Positions 34,990-43,382 of a stretch of 64,000 nucleotides of DNA are shown piece by piece (positions within the stretch are counted from its first letter, which is position 1; every line of letters starts with the position of its first letter). The stretch lies in NCBI GenBank assembly GCA_964654285.1, contig CAZZJC010000027.1, positions 10,389 through 74,388 on the forward strand, written 5' to 3'. The notes under the pieces are model-generated. The model saw only the letters and a list, made by a program, of their open reading frames with translations, was not told where the DNA came from and made no database searches. The position numbers and the translations under genes are program-made. This DNA comes from BJHQ01 sp964654285 (GTDB lineage Bacteria > Planctomycetota > UBA11346).

Positions 34990-35050
34990 GAACGCACAGC
35001 TCACAAATTCAGGGAAGACGCGCTTGGTCGGGCTGCGGCACGGCTGGCCG

Positions 35051-37297
35051 TCACGGCGCGGGCAGCAGTTCCGCGCCTGGCGCTGGCGCACTGCGATCCA
35101 GCTGAACCGCCAGGTCCTCATCGATCGCGGGCAGGACGAGCTCGAGCCGGCCGTTGCAGGCGGCGATGGTCGTGGCCGGACGCTTTGCGCCGTCGGAGGG
35201 ATCGATGAGGACAGCGGACCACGGTCCATCGGCGACGCCGGCGAGGATCAGCCGGTTCCCAGCCGGCAGCAGCGGGCCCTTCCAGCCCGGTTCGCGGGCG
35301 GCGGGGGTGTAGACGTAGGCGCGGAGGCGGTCGGCGGACAGCACGGCGCGCACCTGGGCCGGGGCGGCCTCGCCGCGTTCCAGGCGGGCGGCGACCGGCG
35401 TCCAGGCTCGGCGGCCATCGCCGTCAGCAAGGATCCTCGCTGGTCCCTGGAAGAGCCTGAACAATCCGTTCGGCACCAGGTGGCCGTCCCACCACCATGG
35501 TGCGGGCAGGGCGGCGTGCGGCGACACCGTGCCCAGCCAGAGCGCCTGGCGCAGGAATTTCCCATCCCTATCGATCTGTTCGCCCGGCAGCCGCCAGTCG
35601 CGGCCGCACTCGCCCAGCCACACCGGCTTGCCGTGCTGGGCCAGTGCGGTGGCGCGATCCAGGTGCGATTCCAGGTGCGGGCCATAGGCGTGGACCTGGA
35701 TGAGATCGAGGTCGCCCAGCGTCCACAGGCCGTTGATCTTCCCCGCCGCCGCCGTGCTGGTGGTGATCAGGCGGTGATGGGCATCGGTGCGCTTGAGGTG
35801 GCGCGCCATCTCGCGGTGCCACTCGACGATGTCCTCGTCGCGCCAGCGCCGGGTGAGGTCGACCTCGTTCCAGAACTCCCATGCCGACAAGGCGGGACGC
35901 GCGCCCCAGCGCGCGACGGCGTAGTCGAGCCAGCGCCGGTAGGCGGTGCGCGCGCCGGCATCGGTCCAGAACTCCTCGGCCACCTGGCAGGGGCCGCCAT
36001 TCGCGCTGGCGAAGGGATTCTTCTCCCAATCGTGCGACAGCAGCCCGTGGTAGCCGAGCACCAGGACGACGCCGATCTTGTGCTGCGCGGCGCAGGCGAG
36101 GATCGCGTCGAGGCGATCCGCCGCGGCCAGATCGAGGCGGTCGAGGCGCTGGCCCGCGAAGGGCTGCACGTGCCAGGGCGAGAGCCACACCCGTGCCAGG
36201 GTGACGCCGTTGGCCTCGGCCAGGGCGAACCACGGTTCCGGATCGCTGGTCCAGGCGAGATTGCACGCCACCGGCCGCACGGGACGCCCTGCTCCATCGA
36301 CGAGGTGCGCGCCGAGCCGGCCATCGACCCAGGTCGCTGACGGGCCGGCCTCGACCAGCAGGCGGCGTTCGCCCAGGGAACGCCAGCGCCCCCCCGCCGT
36401 GGCCCCGATCCGCAAGCGCCACTCACCCGCCGCATCCGGGCGCCAGCGCAGTTCGTAGCGGCGGGTGCCGTCCTGGTCCTGCCCGACCAGCACACCCGGG
36501 ATGCGGCGTTCGCGCCCATCCGGACCATCGGCGACGAGCTCGCCGGCCAGGACGCCCGGCAGGGTGGCGGCGCGCCGTGCTGCCGCCGGCGCGGAATCGT
36601 TCCAGGGTTCAGCCGCCAACGGGGTCTGGATCGTCAGCGTCCAGCGCAGTTCCGCGCCGGTCCGGGCGGGAAGCTCCGGCCAGACCAGATCCAGCCGTTG
36701 TGGCGCAGGCGTGCGCGAGATCGGGCCTTCGCCACGGCCGCGCACGGTTTCGACCAGCACCTCGACCGGATCCTTGTCGCTGCTGATCAGCAGGCTGATC
36801 CGGTTGATCCGACCGCGTTGGGCCAGCCAGGCGGCTGCGGTCTTGCCCTGCGCAAGCTGGGATAGATCGCAGGCGACCGTGTTCCATCCGGCGACGAGGG
36901 GCATCTTCGCGGTCTCGAACCACCCCCCACCCACGGTGGTGAAGGCCACGGCCAGGGTGCATGCGCGACTGGCGCGCACCTCGACCGCCACCTCGGACAG
37001 GCGATCGCCGTCCCAGTCGACTTCCCTGCGCAGCACCGCCTTGCCCCGACCGGTCGGCCTGATGCGGGCGCCCAGGGCAGGACCGGCCTGGCCGACCGCG
37101 TCCCAATCGAGATCGACGTGGTCGTCGGCCGAGTCGGCGGTCCACAGACGATCCCCGCCTGGCCGTTCCAGCATGGTCCACGCCGGAGGCGGGGCGGGAA
37201 CCTCGACCCGGCCGCAACCGACCATGGCGAGACTGGCGACAGCGAACCCGAGGACGATCGGCGGCAGATGCGGGAGCAGGCGCATGGACGGCAGCAT
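35051..37297 (-). CDS. Lipoprotein glycoside hydrolase, GH5/cellulase-like TIM barrel with DUF5060-like front domain
   Basis: 748 residues from the ATG at 37297. ATG 37285 also precedes the signal, and ATG 37399 adds an unlikely leader. The signal peptide ends in a lipobox MVGC, so it is a lipoprotein. About 50-320 are beta-rich modules, including a DUF5060-like stretch before FALAEANGVTLARVWLSPW. The barrel has the acid/base glutamate Glu478 in WEFWNEVDL and the nucleophile Glu563 in WLGECGRD, with HAYGPH between them, as in clan GH-A. It likely cleaves beta-mannan, beta-glucan or a related surface glycan outside the cytoplasm. Transcribed away from ilvB. Confidence 0.8.
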   Translation of the reverse strand: MLPSMRLLPHLPPIVLGFAVASLAMVGCGRVEVPAPPPAWTMLERPGGDRLWTADSADDHVDLDWDAVGQAGPALGARIRPTGRGKAVLRREVDWDGDRLSEVAVEVRASRACTLAVAFTTVGGGWFETAKMPLVAGWNTVACDLSQLAQGKTAAAWLAQRGRINRISLLISSDKDPVEVLVETVRGRGEGPISRTPAPQRLDLVWPELPARTGAELRWTLTIQTPLAAEPWNDSAPAAARRAATLPGVLAGELVADGPDGRERRIPGVLVGQDQDGTRRYELRWRPDAAGEWRLRIGATAGGRWRSLGERRLLVEAGPSATWVDGRLGAHLVDGAGRPVRPVACNLAWTSDPEPWFALAEANGVTLARVWLSPWHVQPFAGQRLDRLDLAAADRLDAILACAAQHKIGVVLVLGYHGLLSHDWEKNPFASANGGPCQVAEEFWTDAGARTAYRRWLDYAVARWGARPALSAWEFWNEVDLTRRWRDEDIVEWHREMARHLKRTDAHHRLITTSTAAAGKINGLWTLGDLDLIQVHAYGPHLESHLDRATALAQHGKPVWLGECGRDWRLPGEQIDRDGKFLRQALWLGTVSPHAALPAPWWWDGHLVPNGLFRLFQGPARILADGDGRRAWTPVAARLERGEAAPAQVRAVLSADRLRAYVYTPAAREPGWKGPLLPAGNRLILAGVADGPWSAVLIDPSDGAKRPATTIAACNGRLELVLPAIDEDLAVQLDRSAPAPGAELLPAP

Positions 37298-37651
37298 GAT
37301 GGTGGCGGCCGACCCGGCCAGGGACGGGATCCAGACGGGGATGATGGTGAAGCGAACGGCGGCGTGCGGAGTCAAGCAGGACGATTCCATCTTTCTCATG
37401 AAAAATGGTATTCAGGTCATGACGACCATAATATTCAGGCAATATCCGAATCAAAACGGCCAGATCCGGAAACGGAATCAGCGGATCACCGTCAACTTAG
37501 GCATGAAAAATCACATTTGTCCCAAAGACATGGATTGGGCTGGACAACTTCTTCTCGGTAATTAGATTTCCAGCCTCGTTCAATCGACTTCCTCTGCTGA
37601 CTACCCGGCGATACCGCCCAGGCAGCGCGAAGTTGAACGCAAAGGAACCCC
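37298..37651. other. AT-richer divergent intergenic region between the lipoprotein glycosidase and ilvB
   Basis: 354 bases, clearly richer in A+T than its surroundings between 37380 and 37600. It carries CATGAAAAAT twice (37397-37406 and 37502-37511) and ATTCAGG twice near 37410 and 37434. A candidate ilvB promoter is TTGGGC (37535-37540) with TAATTA (37559-37564), 18 bases apart. An AAAGGA site precedes the ilvB ATG. No leader peptide rich in branched-chain residues is evident. Confidence 0.45.
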
Positions 37652-39361
37652 ATGGCCCCTAAAACAACCACCGGCGGCGTCAAAGTCATCCAGTGCCTCG
37701 AACGCGAAGGCGTTGAAGTCATCTACGGCTACTCGGGTGGCGCGGCGATGCCGATCTTCGATGCCCTGATCGACTCGAAAATCAAACTTGTCCTCGTCCG
37801 GCACGAACAGGGTGCGACCCACATGGCGGACGGCTATGCCCGTGCGACGGGCAAGCCCGGCGTCGTCCTGGTCACCTCCGGCCCCGGCGCGACCAACTGC
37901 GTCACCGGCCTGCTGACCGCGCTGATGGATTCGGTTCCGATGATCGTCCTCACCGGCCAGACCATCAGCCCGATGCTCGGCAAGGACGCCTTCCAGGAGG
38001 CCGATGTCACCGGCATCACCTACCCGGTCGTCAAGCACAGCTACCTGGTCAAGAACGCCAACGACATCCCACGTATAATGAAAGAAGCCTGGCACATCGC
38101 GACCACCGGCCGCCCTGGCCCGGTCCTCATCGATCTGCCCAAGGACATCACCCAGGGTCCGTGCACCGCCGACTTCGTCGACACCGTCCGCCTGCCCGGC
38201 TACAAGGTCCCCGGCCGCGGCAATCCCGAGGCGCTGAAGAAGGCCGCCGGATTGCTGCTCAAGAGCAGGAAGCCGGTGCTTTATGTCGGCCACGGCGCAC
38301 TGATCTCCAACGCCGGTCGGGCGATCATGCAGTTCGCCGAGAAGCTCGGCGCGCCGATCGTCAACACGCTGCTGGGCAAGGGCGCCTGCCCCGAGGATTC
38401 GCCCCTCCACCTCGGCATGCTCGGCATGCACGGCACCGCCTATGCCAACAAGGCGGTCCAGAACTGCGACCTGATCATGGCGATCGGCGCGCGCTGGGAT
38501 GACCGCATCACCGGGAAGGTGAGCGAATTCTGCAAGGATGCGGCCAAGATCCACGTCGACATCGATGTCGCCGAGTTCAACAAGATCATCCGCCCCGACG
38601 TCTGCATCGCCGGCGACGCCAAGCTGGTCATCGAAGACCTCATCCCGCTGGTCGGCAAGCTCGACACCGCCGACTGGTGGAAAGAACTCAACGGCTGGCG
38701 CAAGCAGTTCCCGCTCAAATACGGGAAGAAGGGCGGATTGCGCGCCGAATTCGTGCTCGACCGCCTGGACCAGGTCGGCGGCCGCGACTGCATCATCACC
38801 ACCGACGTCGGTCAGCATCAGATGTGGGCGGCGCAGTTCTGCCGCACCACCAAGCACCGCCACTGGATCAGCTCCGGCGGCGCCGGCACCATGGGCTTCG
38901 GCTTCCCGTCCGCGATCGGCGCCGCGATGGCGACCGGCAAACCGGCCTGGGCGGTCGTCGGCGACGGTGGCTTCCAGATGACCCTGTGCGAGCTGTCCAC
39001 CGCCCTCCTGCAAAAGGTCCCGGTCAAGATCCTGGTCATCAACAACCACTACCTGGGCATGATCCGGCAGTGGCAGGAACTCTTCTTCGACAACCGCCTG
39101 ATGGGTTCGGATCTCGAAGGCAACCCCGACTTCGTCAAGCTCGCCGCCGCCTACGGCATCCCCGGCAAGAACGTCACCCGCGCCGGCGATGTCGACAAGG
39201 TGCTTAAATGGGCGATGGCCCAGCCCGGCCCGTGCCTGGTCAACGCCGAGGTCGTGAAGGAGGACAACGTCTTCCCGATGATCCCCGCCGGCGCCGGTTA
39301 CGCCCAGATGCTGACCGAACGGCCCAAGGTGAAGATGGAGAAGCCGACCGGATCGACCTGA
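37652..39361 (+). CDS. ilvB: Acetolactate synthase large subunit
   Basis: 569 residues, the usual length. The ThDP-PYR domain has the catalytic glutamate in LVRHEQGATHMADGYAR, LVTSGPGATNCVTGL and the loop LTGQTISPMLGKDAFQEAD. A central FAD-type domain includes MLGMHGTAYANKAV. The ThDP-PP domain has GDGGFQMTLCELSTA ending in the NN of VINNHYLGMIRQWQ. It condenses pyruvate (or pyruvate plus 2-oxobutyrate) for valine, leucine and isoleucine synthesis. A regulatory subunit follows after 39 bases. The start ATG has AAAGGA upstream. Confidence 0.94.
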   Translation: MAPKTTTGGVKVIQCLEREGVEVIYGYSGGAAMPIFDALIDSKIKLVLVRHEQGATHMADGYARATGKPGVVLVTSGPGATNCVTGLLTALMDSVPMIVLTGQTISPMLGKDAFQEADVTGITYPVVKHSYLVKNANDIPRIMKEAWHIATTGRPGPVLIDLPKDITQGPCTADFVDTVRLPGYKVPGRGNPEALKKAAGLLLKSRKPVLYVGHGALISNAGRAIMQFAEKLGAPIVNTLLGKGACPEDSPLHLGMLGMHGTAYANKAVQNCDLIMAIGARWDDRITGKVSEFCKDAAKIHVDIDVAEFNKIIRPDVCIAGDAKLVIEDLIPLVGKLDTADWWKELNGWRKQFPLKYGKKGGLRAEFVLDRLDQVGGRDCIITTDVGQHQMWAAQFCRTTKHRHWISSGGAGTMGFGFPSAIGAAMATGKPAWAVVGDGGFQMTLCELSTALLQKVPVKILVINNHYLGMIRQWQELFFDNRLMGSDLEGNPDFVKLAAAYGIPGKNVTRAGDVDKVLKWAMAQPGPCLVNAEVVKEDNVFPMIPAGAGYAQMLTERPKVKMEKPTGST

Positions 39362-39400
39362 GCCCGGCCGCCGCGAACCCCCAGCAATTCCAAGGTTTCT

Positions 39401-39934
39401 ATGCCAAATTCCCCCCTGCACACCATCTCCCTCCTCGTCCGCAACAAGCCCGGCGTGCTGGTCCGCATCTCGCTCGTCTTCAGCCGGCGCGGCTACAACA
39501 TCGAATCGCTGGTGGTCTCGCCCGGCTTCGCCGGATCGGGCACCATCGACGGCTACGAGGCCGAACCGGGCGAGTTCTCGCGCATGACGATCACCTGCTC
39601 CGGTGATCCGCAGACCTTGGAGCAGATCATCAAGCAGCTCGAAAAGCTGATCGACGTCGTCCACGCCATCGACCACACCGGCCAGGCGGTGATCGAATCC
39701 GAGATCGCGCTGCTGAAGATCCAGGCCGCGATGAACTCGCGCACCGAGATCCTGCAGGTGGCCGAGAACTTCAAGGCCAAGGTCGTCGACTACGGCGTCG
39801 AATCCCTGATCCTGCGCGTCGCCGGCGAATCGGACAAGATCGACGCCTTCGTCGGCCTGCTCAAGCCCTATGGCATCGTCGAACTGGTGCGCTCCGGCAA
39901 GATCCTGATGGCGCGCGGGCTGGGGACGACCTGA
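39401..39934 (+). CDS. ilvN: Acetolactate synthase small (regulatory) subunit
   Basis: 177 residues. The N-terminal ACT domain starts TISLLVRNKPGVLVRISLVFSRRGYNIESL, and a C-terminal ALS_ss domain includes AEVMRVAENFxA-like EILQVAENFKAKVVDYG and FVGLLKPYGIVELVRSGKILMARG. It binds the large subunit and confers valine feedback. Compared with most IlvN/IlvH, an insertion around residues 48-58 (FAGSGTIDGYEAEPGEFSR) lengthens the beta2-beta3 region of the ACT domain. Operon with ilvB; the gene name ilvH would serve equally. Confidence 0.9.
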   Translation: MPNSPLHTISLLVRNKPGVLVRISLVFSRRGYNIESLVVSPGFAGSGTIDGYEAEPGEFSRMTITCSGDPQTLEQIIKQLEKLIDVVHAIDHTGQAVIESEIALLKIQAAMNSRTEILQVAENFKAKVVDYGVESLILRVAGESDKIDAFVGLLKPYGIVELVRSGKILMARGLGTT

Positions 39935-39958
39935 GCACGCCGGGCACCTCCGGCCAGG

Positions 39959-40486
39959 ATGCACCGACCACTATCCGCCTGGCAACGGTGGCGGACGCCG
40001 AAGCGATCGGACGCATCCACGTTCGGACCTGGAAGATCGCCTATATATAAAGGCATTGTCCCGCAGCCGCATCTGGATGGGTTGTCCGAATCAGGCCGGA
40101 TTGAACGTTGGCGGAAGATGCTTTCCACCACCGCCGAGGGGACTCTGGTCGCTGAACGTGGTGGGGTCGTGGTGGGATGGATCTCAACCGGCCCCTGTCG
40201 CGATGCCGATCTGCCTGCGGCCGGGGAGATCAACGCGATCTATCTGCTGCCCGACCACTGGAGATGTGGCATCGGAGCAGACATGTTGCGCGCCGGTCTG
40301 GCTGGACTCGAGCAGGCTGGATTTTCCCAAGTGACCCTGTGGGTGCTGGACGCGAACGAACGCGCCCGCCGGTTCTACCAGCGGTTCGGATTCACTGATG
40401 ACGGCACCCGGAAGGATGCGGTGCTGGGTGGTGCAACGCTGGTGGAGATCCGGTACCGATTGGCATTCAACTCCCGTGATCGATGA
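39959..40486 (+). pseudogene. GNAT-family N-acetyltransferase disrupted by a TA-repeat frameshift
   Basis: The coenzyme A domain is intact from about 40049 onward: YKGIVPQPHLDGLSESGR, then INAIYLLPDHWRCGIGADML (motif A) and VLDANERARRFYQRFGF (motif B). The missing N-terminus IRLATVADAEAIGRIHVRTW is encoded just upstream in another frame (39973 onward) and runs into TAA at 40048. The break is at TATATATA (40042-40049); removing two TA units would join the frames as IAYKGIVP. Translation from the ATG at 39959 gives 28 out-of-frame residues. It is therefore a recent pseudogene, a phase-variable gene or a sequencing error. It lies just after ilvN. Confidence 0.75.
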
Positions 40487-40521
40487 GCGGTCGCTGATCG
40501 TCCAGGTTGAACCAGTCCGGC

Positions 40522-41538
40522 TCACGCGCGAAGAGCCCCCGTTTCGCTCCGCTCGGCCATCTCCTGCAAGACCGCAAGATCCGCGCAGCGCACCCAATGC
40601 CCCGGCGACGCCTCGCGCAGCGTGATCTCGCCCTTTTCAAAGGCGGCGCGGTGGCGGGGGAAGCGGCGGACGAAGCGTGCGGCACTGCTGGGTTCAAGCG
40701 GGCTGGGGGGGTCGCCTTCCAGGATGATGCGCTTGCGGCCATTTTCCGGATCGATGCCGGGGACGGCGGACATCAGCGCCTGGGTGTAGGGATGCAGCGG
40801 GCGGGTCCAGATCGCGTCGGTCGGGCCGGTCTCGACGACCTCGCCCAGGTACATGACCGCGACGCGCGGACAGAGATGCGCGACCACGGCCAGGTCATGG
40901 CTGATGAACAGGTACGACACGCCGAGTTCGGCCTGCAGATCCGTGAGCAGGTTGAGCACCTGCGCCTGCACCGACACGTCGAGCGCGGACACCGGTTCGT
41001 CGCAGACGATGAGCTTGGGTTCGAGCGCCAGGGCGCGCGCGATGCAGATGCGCTGGCGCTGGCCGCCGGAAAACTGGTGCGGGTAGTTGGCGAGCTGGTC
41101 GGGGCTGAGGCCGACCTTGCGCATGAGGTCCGCGGCGCGCTGCCAGGCGCCGTTGCGGTCGGCGAGGCCGTGCACGATCACGGGCTCGGTGATCTGGTCA
41201 CCGACGGTCAGACGCGGGTTGAGGCTGCCGTAGGGATCCTGGAAGACCATCTGCAGGTGGCGGCGGAAGCGCCGCAGCGTGCTGCCAGAAAGGCCGAGGA
41301 AATCCTGGCCATCGAAACGGACGCTGCCGGCGGTCGGTTCCAGCAGGCGGAGGATGCAGCGGCCGAGCGTGGTCTTGCCGCAGCCCGATTCGCCGACCAG
41401 TCCCAGCGATTCGCCGCGCCCGACCTCGAGATCGACGCCATCGACGGCGCGTACCGCCCCGACCTGGCGCGCGAAGACGCCTTTGCGGATGGGGAAATGC
41501 TTCACCAGCCCACGGACGCTCAGGAGCGGCTCGGCCAT
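40522..41538 (-). CDS. Oligopeptide/dipeptide ABC transporter ATP-binding protein (OppF/DppF-like)
   Basis: 338 residues. LVKHFPIRKGVFARQ, Walker A GESGCGKTTL at about 47-56, the LSGGQ-type signature QFSGGQRQRI, Walker B KLIVCDEPVSALDVS and the H-loop LFISHDLAVV are present. The C-terminal extension MYLGEVVETGPTDAIWTRPLHPYTQALMSAVP is the oligo_HPY domain of peptide importers. It normally works with an OppD-type ATPase and two permeases; none are in the window, so it is an orphan subunit of a transporter encoded elsewhere. A small convergent gap separates it from the GNAT pseudogene. Confidence 0.88.
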   Translation of the reverse strand: MAEPLLSVRGLVKHFPIRKGVFARQVGAVRAVDGVDLEVGRGESLGLVGESGCGKTTLGRCILRLLEPTAGSVRFDGQDFLGLSGSTLRRFRRHLQMVFQDPYGSLNPRLTVGDQITEPVIVHGLADRNGAWQRAADLMRKVGLSPDQLANYPHQFSGGQRQRICIARALALEPKLIVCDEPVSALDVSVQAQVLNLLTDLQAELGVSYLFISHDLAVVAHLCPRVAVMYLGEVVETGPTDAIWTRPLHPYTQALMSAVPGIDPENGRKRIILEGDPPSPLEPSSAARFVRRFPRHRAAFEKGEITLREASPGHWVRCADLAVLQEMAERSETGALRA

Positions 41539-41936
41539 GCGCGGACCCTAGCGCCGCAAGGACAGGCGGCCAGCCCTGACGAATGGAGGATGCCTGGGAT
41601 CCGACCAGGGAGCACGGCGCGCTGGGGGATGCGGCGGCTTGATCCCCGTCATTGCCGGCGCAGCGCCGATGTCCGACGATGCGCAGCGACGGCGGCTGCC
41701 AGTCCATCGGTGCGTCGGCCCCGGCGCGCAGAAACCAGAGATATAGTAGAGTGCCGAAAACATCGTTCGGCACCGCGCCGAGGCGATGATGCCGGTCGTC
41801 TATCGTCCCCGGCTGGGCGGCGCATGGATTGGACCGGCCGGGGAAACCCCTCCCCAGACGAGCGCCAGGTTGGTAGGCTGCCGGCGCAGCGAATCCATGT
41901 GAACAGGTTCCTACCCAGGGAGTAGAGGTTGAACGT
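41539..41936. other. 398-base non-coding gap before the redox operon, with a TAGGCT box
   Basis: No supported gene. It contains an 8-bp hairpin GTGCCGAA/TTCGGCAC (41751-41773) next to an AT-rich spot, AGATATAGTAGAG (from 41739). TAGGCT at 41874-41879 in GGTTGGTAGGCTGCCGG is the likely -10 of the downstream operon, leaving a leader of about 50 bases. The -35 is unclear. The leader ends with GGAGTAGAGG, a good ribosome site, before the ATG at 41937. Confidence 0.45.
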
Positions 41937-43382
41937 ATGACCCAGACGCCCGCCGCCCCGCCGCCGTCCGTGGCTCCGCCTGCCGATCTGCCGGTGCCGG
42001 CCAACGTTTCGCGCGCCCTGCCCGTCGTCGTCGGCGTGCTGGCCGTGGCCGCCCTGGGCTGGTGGTTCGCCAGCATCCACTTCAAACCGGAAGCGCGCCT
42101 GCCGACCAAGGAATTCACCCTGCCCGGTGGAGCCAACGGCATCGATCTCAGCGGCACCTTCACCGCCGGCCCTGGCAAGGCCGGCGACCAGCCGGGAATC
42201 TGGCCGGGCTACCGTGGCCCGGGCGCGACTGGCGTGGTGGTCGGCGGGCCGGCGCTGAGCACGTCGTTCCCCGAATCGGGGCCGAAGGCGCTGTGGTCGT
42301 TGAAGGTCGGTTTCGGCTACGCGTCGCCGGCGGTGAAGGACGGCCGGGTCTACCTGCTCGACTATGATGTCGAGAAGAAGGCCGACGCGCTGCGCTGCCT
42401 GTCGCTCGCCGACGGCGCCGAGATCTGGCGCCGCAGCTATCAGGTGATGGTCAAGTTCAACCACGGCATGTCGCGCACCGTGCCTGCCATCGCTGGCGCG
42501 AACGTGATCAGCTTCGGCCCGAAATGCCATGTGCTGTGCGTCGACGCGGTGAGCGGCGACTACCGCTGGGGCATCGACCTCGCGCGCACCTACGAGACCA
42601 AGGATCCGCCCTGGTATGCCGGCCAGTGTCCGCTCGTCGATGACGGCAAGGTCATCCTCGCGCCCGCCGGCAAGCAGGTGATGATGGTCGCGGTCGACGC
42701 CACGACGGGCAAGCCGGTATGGACGACGCCCAACACGCCGGGCTGGACCCAGAGCCATTCGTCGGTGGTCGTCGCCACCCTCGCCGGGCGCAAGCAGTAC
42801 GTCTACTGCGCCAGCGGCGGCGTGGTCGGCGTCGATGCGGCCGATGGCAAGCTGCTCTGGTCGACCGATGCGTGGAAGGTGAGCATCGCCACCACGCCAT
42901 CACCGGTGGTCGTCGGTGACGACCGCCTGTTCATCGCCGGCGGCTACAACGCCGGCTGCGTCCTGATGAAGATCGGCAAGGACGGCGACGTGTTCACGCC
43001 CTCCATCGTCTGGCGCAAGCCGGCCAAGGATTTCGGCAGCGATCAGCACACCCCGCTGTTCATCGACGGACTCATATACGGCGTCATCCCCGACGGCCAG
43101 CTGGTCTGCATGGATCTCGACGGCAAGCGCCGTTGGGCCAGCGGCACCGGCAACCGCTTCGGCATCGGGCCGTTCCTCGCCGCCGGTGGCGCGATCTGGG
43201 TGATGAACGACAGCGGCACCCTGACCACGGCCGAGATCACCGGCGACAAGTACAGCCAGCTCGCGCGCGCGAAGGTGCTGACCGGCCACGATTCCTGGGG
43301 CCCGATGACCCTGGTCGGCACACGACTCATCGTGCGCGACCTTGATCGTATGACCTGTCTTGACGTGGGGGTCGGCAAATGA
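41937..43382 (+). CDS. Membrane-anchored PQQ-like beta-propeller protein
   Basis: 481 residues. A Pro-rich cytoplasmic head (1-25) is followed by one transmembrane segment (about 26-48, VVVGVLAVAALGWWFA); the rest would lie outside the cytoplasmic membrane. From about 100 there are PQQ/pyrrolo-quinoline-like blades (VYLLDYDVEKKADALRCLSL, VDAVSGDYRWGIDLA, VDATTGKPVWTTP, VDAADGKLLWSTD). The PQQ-dehydrogenase catalytic residues and calcium site are not evident, so it may be a scaffold or cofactor-free propeller like BamB. It is first of a coupled gene set; its stop overlaps the next start (ATGA). Confidence 0.78.
   Translation: MTQTPAAPPPSVAPPADLPVPANVSRALPVVVGVLAVAALGWWFASIHFKPEARLPTKEFTLPGGANGIDLSGTFTAGPGKAGDQPGIWPGYRGPGATGVVVGGPALSTSFPESGPKALWSLKVGFGYASPAVKDGRVYLLDYDVEKKADALRCLSLADGAEIWRRSYQVMVKFNHGMSRTVPAIAGANVISFGPKCHVLCVDAVSGDYRWGIDLARTYETKDPPWYAGQCPLVDDGKVILAPAGKQVMMVAVDATTGKPVWTTPNTPGWTQSHSSVVVATLAGRKQYVYCASGGVVGVDAADGKLLWSTDAWKVSIATTPSPVVVGDDRLFIAGGYNAGCVLMKIGKDGDVFTPSIVWRKPAKDFGSDQHTPLFIDGLIYGVIPDGQLVCMDLDGKRRWASGTGNRFGIGPFLAAGGAIWVMNDSGTLTTAEITGDKYSQLARAKVLTGHDSWGPMTLVGTRLIVRDLDRMTCLDVGVGK

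Noticed and set aside
37601..39964. Antisense open frame of 787 codons opposite ilvB-ilvN
   Set aside because: The sense genes carry full ThDP and ACT motifs; the antisense product is low-complexity and covers two genes.
41548..41763. Small minus-strand gene in the gap before the redox operon
   Set aside because: The 71-codon frame has no ribosome site or motif, overlaps the hairpin and has random-looking composition.
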